A stretch of DNA of 8,712 bases, taken from NCBI GenBank assembly GCA_937871605.1, contig CALMRM010000307.1:1-8712 (forward strand), in the 5' to 3' direction. This stretch comes from an uncultured Terriglobus sp. (GTDB lineage: Bacteria > Acidobacteriota > Terriglobia > Terriglobales > Acidobacteriaceae). Both the position numbers and the translations under genes were made by a program. The number at the start of each line of letters is the position of its first letter. Positions within the stretch are counted from its first letter, which is position 1. This document shows positions 1-7,476 of this stretch, piece by piece. A model generated the notes under the pieces. The model did not search any database and was not told where the DNA came from. It worked only from the letters and a program-made list of their open reading frames with translations.

Positions 1-806
1 CCGTAGAAGGGTGCGATGCCGTGTTCCATGTGGCTTCCCCCATGGGACAGGGAGAGCCGAAGGCCGACCTTGTTCGTCCGGCTCGCGAGGGCACGCTTCG
101 AGTACTAAAAGCAGCTGCGAAGCATGGAGTTCGGCGTTTTATCTACACGTCTTCCACGGTAGCCGCGCAAGCGCCAAGTCAACCAGGCGAAAGGCAGCCT
201 CGCACCAACGAAGAGGTCTGGGCAGATGCAGAGCAGAAGGGTCTTGGGCAGTATGCCCGATCGAAAACTCTTGCCGAGCAAGCGGCTTGGGAGTTCATCC
301 GCCAGGACCGTTCGGGTATGACCCTGACAACGATTCTGCCGGGCATGATCCTCGGACCCGTCATGGCCCCGACCGTCTCGGGCTCATTAGAGTTGGTGTA
401 CCGTCTGCTTCAAGGAAAGGTTCCGGCCATTCCGCACATAGGCTTTGCAATTACAGACATTGAAGATTTAGTCGAGCTCCAGTTGAGAGCATCGGAAAGC
501 TCCGAGGCGGCCAACCAACGCTTTCTCGGGGTTGGCGACTTTCTCTGGATGTCAGAGATCGCCAGTCTGTTGCGAGAGGGCCTCGGGCCGCGTGCGGCAA
601 ACGTAACCATGCGGAAACTGCCCGATCTAGTTCTTCGCGTGGCTGCTGTCTTCCAAGATGAAGCGCGATTCATGGCGCCGATGCTTGGGAAACGTCGAAC
701 ATTTGATACGGCAAAGGCTGCTTCGTTGTTGCAATGGCAAGCACGACCCTCGAGTGCTGCCGTCGTGGAATGCGCTGAGAGTATGTTCAGGAACGGCATG
801 GTTTGA
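1..806 (+). CDS. NAD(P)-dependent epimerase/dehydratase (extended SDR, dihydroflavonol-reductase-like), 5'-truncated by window edge
   Basis: The reading frame is open from base 3 and ends at TGA 804-806, giving 267 visible residues. The gene begins upstream of the window, because the first residues VEGCDAVFHVASP are the conserved internal strand that normally follows about 75-80 residues carrying the GxxGxxG Rossmann loop. Visible hallmarks are the catalytic-serine strand RRFIYTSS (codons around 129-155), the YARSK catalytic YxxxK motif (Tyr at 252-254, Lys at 264-266), and an ILPGMILGP segment like those that follow the active site in extended SDRs. The C-terminal region FDTAKAASLLQWQARPSS is typical of the family's end. 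It should be a cytosolic oxidoreductase or epimerase acting on a carbonyl or sugar-nucleotide substrate, but the substrate cannot be read from the sequence. GTG at 21 could be mistaken for a start but lies inside the fold. It converges on the minus-strand remnant and regulator and shows no operon partner here. Confidence 0.9.
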   Translation, partial: VEGCDAVFHVASPMGQGEPKADLVRPAREGTLRVLKAAAKHGVRRFIYTSSTVAAQAPSQPGERQPRTNEEVWADAEQKGLGQYARSKTLAEQAAWEFIRQDRSGMTLTTILPGMILGPVMAPTVSGSLELVYRLLQGKVPAIPHIGFAITDIEDLVELQLRASESSEAANQRFLGVGDFLWMSEIASLLREGLGPRAANVTMRKLPDLVLRVAAVFQDEARFMAPMLGKRRTFDTAKAASLLQWQARPSSAAVVECAESMFRNGMV

Positions 807-908
807 TGTAGCGGAACTCGAGCATCCGGTTGCATGCACGCCGTTGCGCGTTGAGCGAAGTGACGAGAGATCTGCAAGCCGGGCTTGGCCGTCCTAGGCG
901 TGCAGGCT

Positions 909-1055
909 CTAAGCAGGCTTACTTCTCTGCGGCATCGTTTCAAGTGTCAGGACTTCATCGGCCCGCCCCCAGCCACCATCGGACACCTTGTCGATCAGGA
1001 CCATCGTGTAGGGGCGCACGTCCTCGCCGAAATACTCAGCGAAGATGTTGTTGGT
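909..1055 (-). pseudogene. Remnant of a 4-oxalocrotonate-tautomerase-like gene (C-terminal part only)
   Basis: Reading the minus strand from 1055 to the stop at 909-911 gives 48 residues, including FAEYFGEDVRPYTMVLIDKV and then SDGGWGRADEVLTLE. This matches the C-terminal pattern I know from small tautomerases: an (L/Y)YGE-x-(L/V)RPYTWV-(L/I)-I-x-EV strand, then SGxWGIGG and an LTLED helix start. The frame is closed by an in-frame TAG at 1056-1058 directly upstream, and I see no plausible start codon. The N-terminal half with the catalytic Pro1 is absent, since the next gene on this strand ends only 27 bases further at 1083. The WG-IGG turn is changed to WG-RAD. This is best read as a decayed fragment, possibly truncated when the regulator gene came to lie beside it. 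The match is from memory of the family pattern, so a very short unrelated ORF remains possible. Confidence 0.55.
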
Positions 1056-1082
1056 CTAATAGAAAGGTGCCCCTCTGCACCT

Positions 1083-3317
1083 CTACTTCTGGTCTAAAGA
1101 CAAACTGTAAAGATCACCGCTGGTGGCTTCAACGTGCATGAGAGGAACATTGCTAGGAGTGAGACCCGCGAAGGTAGCACGCGCAAGGGGCCCAACGCGA
1201 AAGCCCTTAAGGTCCGCAACCGTCTCGACTTTGCTGGTTGCAACCGCAATTCGCAGAATGGGCGCGTCGTTCGCCTGGTACGCGTGAACAAAAAGGCTGC
1301 CGCTGTCTTTCGACCAGATAGGCCATGCTGCTGATGTGTGCGCCAGTCTTCTCCAGGTAGACGTTCTGGTGTCGTACAGGACCACCTCGCTTTGATCTGT
1401 GGTGATCGCGGCGATAAAGCGTCCGTCAGGCGACCAAGCCGGGCTGAACAGGCCCAACGAATCGGGCACTTGTGTGACACGGCGCGTGACTAAGTCCAGA
1501 AAGTAAAGGGCCCTTGTCTTTGGATCACCTACGAACTCTCCGACGCTACCAAACACAATGGACTTCCCATCGGCAGAGAAAAACGGGTCGCCGATGTTCT
1601 TGGTTTCGACTAGTAATTGAACAGGCGGTCCTCCATCGGCATTTACCATGTAGATTTGCCAAGGCTTCTGTTGCTCACGCGCCATAAAGGCGATACGGGT
1701 ACTGTCAGGCGACCAATTTGACATGTACACATGCATGGATGGGGGCGTGAGTAGCATTTTTTCGCTGCCGTTCGCTCGAGCTCGCCATAGAGATTGATCC
1801 GGGTCTACCCAGGAGACCCAGGCACCGTCAGAGGAGAACCTTATGTGGTCCGCAGAAGCAAGGAAGCCTGGCTGCGAGACATACTCCTTGCGGTCAGGGT
1901 CATACCGTTCCAGCATCGAGCGGAAGTCTTGCCCGACAAAGAAGATCTGGCTGCCCTTGCGACCGGGTACAGGTGCTCTGTAGTTCAGAGGGCCATTGGT
2001 GACGCGTATGGGTCTCTCGCTGAGCGATGCATTCGTTTTCCAAAGGTCGGAAACACCGTCTTGGCTTCGTTCGTAAACAAATGTTCGTCCATCCGCTGTC
2101 CATACGCCGCAACACTGGCGGACAGAAGCGTCGCTCAACTTCAGAATAGGCTTGGCGTTCCTGCTACTTGCCGAAAGTTCCCACAGAGTTGAAGTATGGT
2201 TCACAGCATCGACAATCGTGAAGCGTAACTGCTTGCCGTCCGGAGACCATCTGGGCCAAAAAGCGCGGCCAGCAACCCCGGCAAACGGAGCCGATCTGCC
2301 ATCATCCGCCGACACAACCAGAAATTGATTGTCTGACGAGTACAGTATGGACTTACCATCCGGCATCCAGACTGCATCCAGTGCGAGCACGTTCCCAATC
2401 CGAAAAGCAGAAGAGCCATCCGTAGGCACTACCCAGAGGGGTTGCGGTGTGGAAGACGCAATGTTGCTGCGAACCAGCAGCTTTGTACCGTCCGCGGAGA
2501 TGTCCTCAACCTGCGGTGACCTGATCTGACTCAGTAGGGAAACCGTGCGACTGGCACCACCAGTGAGTGAAATCTGCTTCAGAGCAACTTCGCCGGCCTC
2601 CTGCGCTGATGAGAAGATCTGCGAACCATCGCTTACAAAGCCGGGAATCAACCCAATCAGATTGTTTTTAGGCGTATAGATGGTTCCTTCCCGCGTGATC
2701 TGAGACATGCGCGGGCTAAGTGTAGACTGCCGCTGGGTATGCCAAATCTGGAGACCATAACCTGCCAGGAGTGCGCCTGCAGCAAAGGCAAGGACGACAA
2801 GCCATCCTGTTGGGACCTTGAGACGGCGCAAAGGTGCGGCGGCTACTGGGATAGCCTGCGAACTTTCCTGCACGGGCTGAGGCTCAGGGATTGAGATCAC
2901 AGCCTTGCTGAGTGCCGGCGGTACCTGCTCTGTTAAACGGTCCGCCACGGTCACGGGCGCGATGAACCGGAACCCGCGGCGGGACAGAGTCTCGATGACA
3001 CGTGGGTTGTCAGCCGAATCGCCAAGAGCCTCGCGCAACTTCTTCACTGCATTCGCGAGCGAGTGCTCAAAGTCGACGACGACGTTAGGCCCCCAGACGC
3101 GCATCTGGAGTTCCTCGCGCGTGACGACTTCGCCTGGTTTCTCCAGCAGCACTGTTAAGACCCTGAATGGTAACGCCTGCAGCCGGACGCGACTTCCCGC
3201 CCGGTGGAGCTCTCCTGCTCTCAGGTCAGCCTCAAACAGGCCGAATGCCACATGAGTAGCTTTCTTCGTATCTGCCAGCGTTTCTAGCACAGGGCAAAGA
3301 ATACACCGCGAAAGCAT
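1083..3317 (-). CDS. CadC-type transmembrane transcriptional regulator: winged helix, TM segment, PD40/TolB-like propeller
   Basis: The protein has 744 residues. Residues about 23-122 form an OmpR/PhoB-type winged helix, with VRLQALPFRVLTVLLEKPGEV, then REELQMRVWG, DFEHSLANAVKKLREALGD and the wing RVIETLSRRGFRFIAPV. A proline-rich linker (about 123-165) leads to one hydrophobic segment at 171-191 (GWLVVLAFAAGALLAGYGLQI), after a basic stretch that predicts the N-terminus inside. The rest, about 200-744, holds roughly ten or eleven PD40-like blades marked by SPDGK, SADGK, MPDGK and SPDGR turns, predicted to sit in the periplasm as a beta-propeller. There is no receiver domain or kinase, so it is a one-component system: DNA binding inside, sensing or protein binding outside. 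It is divergent from the receptor gene with 327 bp between, which suggests that it controls it. The ATG at 3315-3317 has a weak Shine-Dalgarno, and the family usually begins nearer residue 20, so the first 10-23 residues are uncertain. The ligand is unknown. Confidence 0.9.
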   Translation of the reverse strand: MLSRCILCPVLETLADTKKATHVAFGLFEADLRAGELHRAGSRVRLQALPFRVLTVLLEKPGEVVTREELQMRVWGPNVVVDFEHSLANAVKKLREALGDSADNPRVIETLSRRGFRFIAPVTVADRLTEQVPPALSKAVISIPEPQPVQESSQAIPVAAAPLRRLKVPTGWLVVLAFAAGALLAGYGLQIWHTQRQSTLSPRMSQITREGTIYTPKNNLIGLIPGFVSDGSQIFSSAQEAGEVALKQISLTGGASRTVSLLSQIRSPQVEDISADGTKLLVRSNIASSTPQPLWVVPTDGSSAFRIGNVLALDAVWMPDGKSILYSSDNQFLVVSADDGRSAPFAGVAGRAFWPRWSPDGKQLRFTIVDAVNHTSTLWELSASSRNAKPILKLSDASVRQCCGVWTADGRTFVYERSQDGVSDLWKTNASLSERPIRVTNGPLNYRAPVPGRKGSQIFFVGQDFRSMLERYDPDRKEYVSQPGFLASADHIRFSSDGAWVSWVDPDQSLWRARANGSEKMLLTPPSMHVYMSNWSPDSTRIAFMAREQQKPWQIYMVNADGGPPVQLLVETKNIGDPFFSADGKSIVFGSVGEFVGDPKTRALYFLDLVTRRVTQVPDSLGLFSPAWSPDGRFIAAITTDQSEVVLYDTRTSTWRRLAHTSAAWPIWSKDSGSLFVHAYQANDAPILRIAVATSKVETVADLKGFRVGPLARATFAGLTPSNVPLMHVEATSGDLYSLSLDQK

Positions 3318-3532
3318 AGACTCGCAGCAGTGAACGCTGGCGTCACTTGTGCAATCCAGGGCTGGCTCTTTGGGAGGAGATGTCTTCCGACCTCAGGAGC
3401 GAAAGTAAAACCAAGAAGTACCAAACGACAGAACTACAACAAACGAAACAAGTTGTCTGGTGAGAAAGAAAACAGGAAGAGATTTTGCGTAGAGCCTTGT
3501 GGTCAGCAGAAGAGGGCGCAGACGGTGCAGCG

Positions 3533-3577
3533 AGAACATGGTGGTTCTGGTTGTCTGTATTCAGAACATGTCTTGAA
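3533..3577. promoter_or_regulatory. Candidate operator: cluster of AGAAC half-sites and an 18-bp imperfect dyad
   Basis: AGAACATG occurs at 3533-3540 and again at 3563-3570, exactly 30 bp apart, about three helical turns. Between them GTTCT at 3544-3548 is the same half-site reversed, so AGAAC-N6-GTTCT is an inverted repeat, and GTTCTG (3544-3549) also pairs with CAGAAC (3562-3567). A further copy lies upstream at 3430-3434. Around the second copy, TTCAGAACATGTCTTGAA (3560-3577) is an 18-bp dyad with seven of nine base pairs symmetric. It ends 67 bp before the receptor start codon, a sensible place for an operator or activator site. The obvious candidate binder is the divergent winged-helix regulator, but that is inference. 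Confidence 0.35.
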
Positions 3578-3635
3578 AGTGCGTGGCTGGACCTTGAGTC
3601 CACACGGATTTGCGCTGTTCAGGATCGCCCACCTC

Positions 3636-3640
3636 GGAGG
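3636..3640 (+). promoter_or_regulatory. Ribosome binding site that fixes the receptor start
   Basis: GGAGG at 3636-3640 lies four bases before ATG 3645-3647. It selects this ATG over the upstream in-frame ATG at 3330, because the residues that follow immediately form a signal peptide. Confidence 0.8.
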
Positions 3641-3644
3641 CAGT

Positions 3645-6600
3645 ATGCAGAAAGTAAGAAGTACATCGTCGCCACATGCGAGGCGCAGGAGAGCGCTTCC
3701 ATGGGGTGCGTTAGCCATAGCGGGAGCATGCCTCAGCGTGTCAGGCCGAGTTGCATCAGCGCAGGGTGTGCAGCAATTTGAGGGTCACGTGACTGACTCT
3801 TCCGGTGCCGCAATCCCCGGAGTGACAATCACCGTGCACAATGAAGACACAGGCACGGACGTGGTTGTAAAAACCACCGGGGCCGGCGACTACACGGTTC
3901 CCTACTTGAAGGTCGGCAAGTACGCCATCACAGCGACCATGTCGGGTTTTGAAGCCTTGACGAAGACCCACATCAACCTTGACATCGACCAGACGTCCAA
4001 AATGGACTTTCTGCTGCCAGCCGGTAGCGTGAATGAGTCGGTTGTGGTGAATGCCGATGCGGCGCAGATTGAATTGGCAAAGGCCGATCGTGGCGAAACC
4101 ATCGAATTTGAGCGCGTTCAGGAACTGCCACTCGACGGACGCAACGCATTTTCACTCTTCGCCCTGGTCCCCGGCACCCAGATCACGACGAATCCGATCT
4201 ATCCCAGGCAGTTCGACAATGTGAACCAGGGGCTCATAGCCAACGGCGTGAGCATCAATCCTGCGGCCCAGTACATCGACAATTTGACAAACGACAACGC
4301 TGGCAACTATTCAGGGTACAACTTGCCACTGGACTCGGTTGGCGAGTTCAAAGTTGTCTTGAATGCCTATGATGCTTCCTACGGTCGCTCTGCTGGCAGC
4401 GTGGTCAATGTCGCGGTGAAGTCAGGCACCAACCATGTGCACGGCACCATTTATGAGTATGCGCGCCGTCCGTTTCTGGACGCAAACACGTGGGTGTACG
4501 ACTTTAACCCGACTGGCCCGCGTGCACGCCATTCCCGTGACCAGTTCGGTGCGCAGCTGGAAGGTCCCGTAACGATCCCGCACCTATATAGCGGTCGAGA
4601 CAAAACCTTCTTTGAAATGCAGTGGGAGCAGCAGTACGAAAATATCCCGAACACCACTCCGACTATCTCTTCCATTCCTAACCCGGCATGGCTGAAAGGT
4701 GATTTCTCGACTGCGCAGTACTACAACACCGTCACCAAGTCGCTCATGCCGCTGATCATCTACGATCCGCTCTCGCCGCTCGTTCCCTTCAAGGACCCGC
4801 TGGACGGCAAGACGAAGATGATGCACTCACCGTTTCCGAACAACATGATTCCACAGAACCGGATCAACCCGGTCGGGTCGGCGTTGGCGCAGTTCTACTC
4901 TGGCATCACGCCGAACTACAACCCCGGCCCGGGTTTTGCGCCATACCAGAACAACTTCTACTACATTCAGGTCGAAAGCGATGTGGCTCGGAACGGTACG
5001 ATCAAGCTCGATCAGGTGTTTGGCGAGCATGATCGCGCCACCTTGCGCTGGGGTGGATTCGAGCGCTTCGCAAATCAGAATCCGAACGGCATCCCGGTTG
5101 GTGACGCGGCCAACCAGATCTCCAGTCAGGTGCAACCCGCTGAAATGCAGTTCGCGTTGGAGGAGATCCATACGTTCTCGCCCAACCTGATCATGAACAA
5201 CAAGGCCATCGTAAGCACCTACAAGCAGGGGCTTACGTTCGGCACACGTGGCAACTACCTGTCGCAGCTGGGCTTTTCACAGAACTTCATCAACAACTCG
5301 TTTCAGCAAAGCATGATTCCGTACGTCACCGCGACGGCCAACCAGCCAGGTGCTGCGGCCTTCATTCCGCTTAGCTCGACCACGCCTGGTCGCAGAAACG
5401 TGGCGCATGAACTCGCTTACGAGCCGGATATGACCTATATCCACGGACGTCACACGCTGCGGGCCGGATTTGACATGCGCCTGCTGCAGTACACCACGAC
5501 CGCGCCTGGTCAGAACAACCAGTTCGGCTTTACAAGTACATTCACGGGTGAACTCGGCCCGAGTTACGCGTATGCGCCGGGTTACACCGCTGGCAGTTCC
5601 ATCGCCAGCCTGCTGCTTGGCGATCCAAACAGCGGCAGTTCCGGCAACCAGTTCAGCCCATTCTACTCGCAGCATTACTTCGGCATGTGGGTGCAGGATG
5701 ACCTAAAGGTCACCTCCAAGCTCACACTGAACATTGGTGTCAGGTATGACCTACTGGGTGCCCGTACGGAGCGGCACAACCGGTTGAATGGCGCATTCAG
5801 CACAACTGCGGCAAATCCCATTGACGCGCAGATCACGAACCGTGCCGGCCTGACCAGCCCGCTGACGGGCGGCCTCACCTTTGCGGGTGTCAACGGCACG
5901 CAACGGGGTGCGTATGCACGCAACCTGCTCAACATCCAGCCACGATTTGGCGCAGCCTACGCGTTCTCTGAAAGGACCTCGCTCCGCTTCGGATTTGGTG
6001 AGTTCTTTATTAATGATGAATCAGTGAACGGTAGCGGCGGCAGTGCAGCTACGAGTGGCGGCGCAGGTGGCTTCTCTTCAACAACGACCTACAACAACTC
6101 GACGAACAACGGGATTACGCCATACGGCAACCTTGCCGACCCATACCCAAGTTTTGTTCAGCCGCTGGGTGCAGGCCTTGGCTATGCGACAGGTGCCGGT
6201 GGCGCACTGACCTTTGTCAACCCGAACTATCAAATCCCATCGGTTTGGCAGTACAGCGGCTCCCTAGAACAACAGCTCTCGCGCCGCGACACACTGGACA
6301 TCAGCGTGACCTCAACCCGGGCGCACGGTCTGCCTGGAACCGATGACATTAACCACGTTTCCACCGCGTACTACGCGCAGTGCGACGTGGAGCGTGGTGG
6401 CAACCGGCAGCTTTGTGATGGCACATCGTCTCCCGCGCAGGTGGCGAGCCCGTTCGTCGGCGTCGCAGCGTTCCAGGGAACTGGGTACTACACCAACAAG
6501 ACCATCTCCAGCGGTGCGTTTACACGTCCTTTTCCGCAATTCACCAGCATTACGGAAAGCAACCTGAACCTGATCCACAGCTGGTATAACTCGCTGCAGG

Positions 6601-7403
6601 TGACCGCGGCACACCGGGCCTCGCGCGATCTGACACTTCACTTCGCATATACCTGGTCGAAGAACATGCAGGCTGGCAACGTCATCGATCCGGTCAACCG
6701 CGTGTTCGGCCGGTCGCTGCAGACCAACGACCGTCCGCAGATCATTACGCTCTCTGGCGTGTATTTTGTACCGGTGGGCCGTGGGCGTCAGTTCCTGGGG
6801 CACTCCAATCCCATTGTTGATGCGGCGATTGGCGGCTGGGAAATTGCACCTTCCTATGTCTTTAACTCCGGCAATCCATGGAACCCCAACAATCAATACC
6901 CTGCAACTAGCTCACTCGCTAACTTCCGTTTGAACAACACGATCCACACGCCCTTCACGGAGCTTCTGCCGGACGCGACACATGCGTACAAGCGCCTGCG
7001 TGGGGCAAGTCCCTGTGTCGGTTACGAGGATCAGGACACAGGCATCGTGACACCGGGACCGTCGTATGCGCAGGCGGGCTGCACGGGTACACCGGCCATT
7101 ATTCGGACGAACTCTGCCTACTCAGTACAGCAGAACATCGTTTTTAGTGGTGTTCGGTACCCGTCCATTCACAACTTTGACACCAGCATCTCGAAGCGTT
7201 TCTCCTATAACGAAAAGCTCAACCTGCAGATACGCATGGACGCCATCAACGTACTCAATCACCCGAACTTCTCCTACTCACAGTATGGTGACGGCTATAA
7301 CAACGATCCAACGAACGACAACTGGGGAACCATTCAGAAGGGGCCACAGGGGCCGGCGAATCCCGCTCGTGAACTGCAACTCTCTGCAAAGTTCAACTTC
7401 TAA
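3645..7403 (+). CDS. TonB-dependent receptor, Oar-like, with N-terminal carboxypeptidase-regulatory domain
   Basis: The protein has 1252 residues from ATG 3645. Residues 1-39 are a signal peptide: a basic start with four consecutive Arg (13-16), a hydrophobic core to about 34, and an ASA-Q cleavage site after Ala39. Residues about 43-125 (FEGHVTDSSGAAIPGVTITV onward, ending in DFLLPAG) are the CarboxypepD_reg beta-sandwich typical of Bacteroidetes/Acidobacteria receptors. A plug follows (about 140-255), with ELPLDGRN at 160-167 and YGRSAGSVVNVAVKSGTN from 246. The rest, to residue 1252, is a large barrel with DQFGAQLEGPVT, repeated aromatic/aliphatic strands and a terminal FNF, as expected for outer-membrane insertion. 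It should import a large substrate across the outer membrane using TonB energy. A SusD partner is not present. The GH27 gene 73 bp downstream on the same strand suggests an alpha-galactoside substrate, but Oar-like receptors are numerous in these genomes and the specificity is not readable. The mature part has only four cysteines, in two close pairs. Confidence 0.93.
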   Translation: MQKVRSTSSPHARRRRALPWGALAIAGACLSVSGRVASAQGVQQFEGHVTDSSGAAIPGVTITVHNEDTGTDVVVKTTGAGDYTVPYLKVGKYAITATMSGFEALTKTHINLDIDQTSKMDFLLPAGSVNESVVVNADAAQIELAKADRGETIEFERVQELPLDGRNAFSLFALVPGTQITTNPIYPRQFDNVNQGLIANGVSINPAAQYIDNLTNDNAGNYSGYNLPLDSVGEFKVVLNAYDASYGRSAGSVVNVAVKSGTNHVHGTIYEYARRPFLDANTWVYDFNPTGPRARHSRDQFGAQLEGPVTIPHLYSGRDKTFFEMQWEQQYENIPNTTPTISSIPNPAWLKGDFSTAQYYNTVTKSLMPLIIYDPLSPLVPFKDPLDGKTKMMHSPFPNNMIPQNRINPVGSALAQFYSGITPNYNPGPGFAPYQNNFYYIQVESDVARNGTIKLDQVFGEHDRATLRWGGFERFANQNPNGIPVGDAANQISSQVQPAEMQFALEEIHTFSPNLIMNNKAIVSTYKQGLTFGTRGNYLSQLGFSQNFINNSFQQSMIPYVTATANQPGAAAFIPLSSTTPGRRNVAHELAYEPDMTYIHGRHTLRAGFDMRLLQYTTTAPGQNNQFGFTSTFTGELGPSYAYAPGYTAGSSIASLLLGDPNSGSSGNQFSPFYSQHYFGMWVQDDLKVTSKLTLNIGVRYDLLGARTERHNRLNGAFSTTAANPIDAQITNRAGLTSPLTGGLTFAGVNGTQRGAYARNLLNIQPRFGAAYAFSERTSLRFGFGEFFINDESVNGSGGSAATSGGAGGFSSTTTYNNSTNNGITPYGNLADPYPSFVQPLGAGLGYATGAGGALTFVNPNYQIPSVWQYSGSLEQQLSRRDTLDISVTSTRAHGLPGTDDINHVSTAYYAQCDVERGGNRQLCDGTSSPAQVASPFVGVAAFQGTGYYTNKTISSGAFTRPFPQFTSITESNLNLIHSWYNSLQVTAAHRASRDLTLHFAYTWSKNMQAGNVIDPVNRVFGRSLQTNDRPQIITLSGVYFVPVGRGRQFLGHSNPIVDAAIGGWEIAPSYVFNSGNPWNPNNQYPATSSLANFRLNNTIHTPFTELLPDATHAYKRLRGASPCVGYEDQDTGIVTPGPSYAQAGCTGTPAIIRTNSAYSVQQNIVFSGVRYPSIHNFDTSISKRFSYNEKLNLQIRMDAINVLNHPNFSYSQYGDGYNNDPTNDNWGTIQKGPQGPANPARELQLSAKFNF

Positions 7404-7424
7404 CGAAGAACCAGCAAAGAATGT

Positions 7425-7455
7425 CTACTCCGGAGTCCAAGCGGCTCCGGAGTAG
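7425..7455 (+). terminator. Strong intergenic hairpin between receptor and alpha-galactosidase genes
   Basis: CTACTCCGGAG (7425-7435) and CTCCGGAGTAG (7445-7455) are perfect 11-bp inverted repeats. A T-G wobble (7436/7444) and a C-G pair (7437/7443) extend the stem to 13 pairs closing a five-base loop. It begins 21 bases after the receptor stop. Only CTTT follows, not a long T run, so it is a poor classical rho-independent terminator. It could instead be a partial terminator, an RNA stabiliser at the receptor 3' end, or a processing site that sets different levels of receptor and enzyme. Each arm also contains the self-complementary 8-mer CTCCGGAG, so a DNA-binding role is possible. Confidence 0.6.
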
Positions 7456-7465
7456 CTTTGAGTAC

Positions 7466-7470
7466 GAGGT
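7466..7470 (+). promoter_or_regulatory. Ribosome binding site of the alpha-galactosidase gene
   Basis: GAGGT at 7466-7470 is six bases ahead of ATG 7477-7479 and supports that start. It lies 11 bases after the preceding hairpin, so the hairpin does not occlude it directly. Confidence 0.7.
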
Positions 7471-7476
7471 TTAGCA

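Larger units (their letters stand above)
3318..3644. promoter_or_regulatory. Divergent intergenic region between regulator and TonB-dependent receptor
   Basis: This 327-bp gap must hold the promoters of both divergent genes. The plus strand happens to be open in the receptor frame from 3330, but its translation (many K, R, N and C residues, no domain) sits ahead of a good signal peptide, so I treat it as non-coding. Bases 3400-3480 are A- and purine-rich on the plus strand. I could not find a convincing -35/-10 pair on either strand. The notable content is a cluster of AGAAC pentamers, listed separately. The receptor mRNA may have a leader of tens to a few hundred bases, but the start point cannot be placed by eye. 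Confidence 0.6.

Noticed and set aside
875..887. CAAGCC-G-GGCTTG dyad as a terminator of the dehydrogenase gene; also TGCACGCC/GGCGTGCA at 835-842 and 897-904
   Set aside because: The short dyad has no T run on either strand and a tight loop; the 8-bp pair is separated by 54 bases. Both are within what chance gives in GC-rich DNA.
410..943. Long minus-strand open frame overlapping the dehydrogenase
   Set aside because: It lies antisense to a clear SDR coding frame, its translation has no recognisable motif, and it is rich in Arg, Ser and Cys as expected of an antisense shadow.
885..1097. Plus-strand 70-codon open frame downstream of the dehydrogenase
   Set aside because: It is the complement of the tautomerase-like remnant, whose minus-strand reading gives the recognisable pattern; the plus-strand translation resembles nothing.
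3585..3598. TGGC...TTGA as a sigma-54 promoter
   Set aside because: The spacing between the GG and the -12 element is one base short and the -12 GC is missing.
3330..3644. Possible 105-residue N-terminal extension of the receptor from the ATG at 3330
   Set aside because: It precedes an intact signal peptide with its own GGAGG, has no domain-like sequence, and would bury the export signal. The frame is open by chance.
3681..3704. Arg-rich start of the receptor signal peptide as a Tat signal
   Set aside because: There is a run of four arginines but no S/T-R-R-x-F-L-K motif, and outer-membrane receptors use the Sec route.
6312..6896. 194-codon minus-strand open frame inside the receptor gene
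   Set aside because: It is antisense to well-supported barrel sequence, with no ribosome site or domain.
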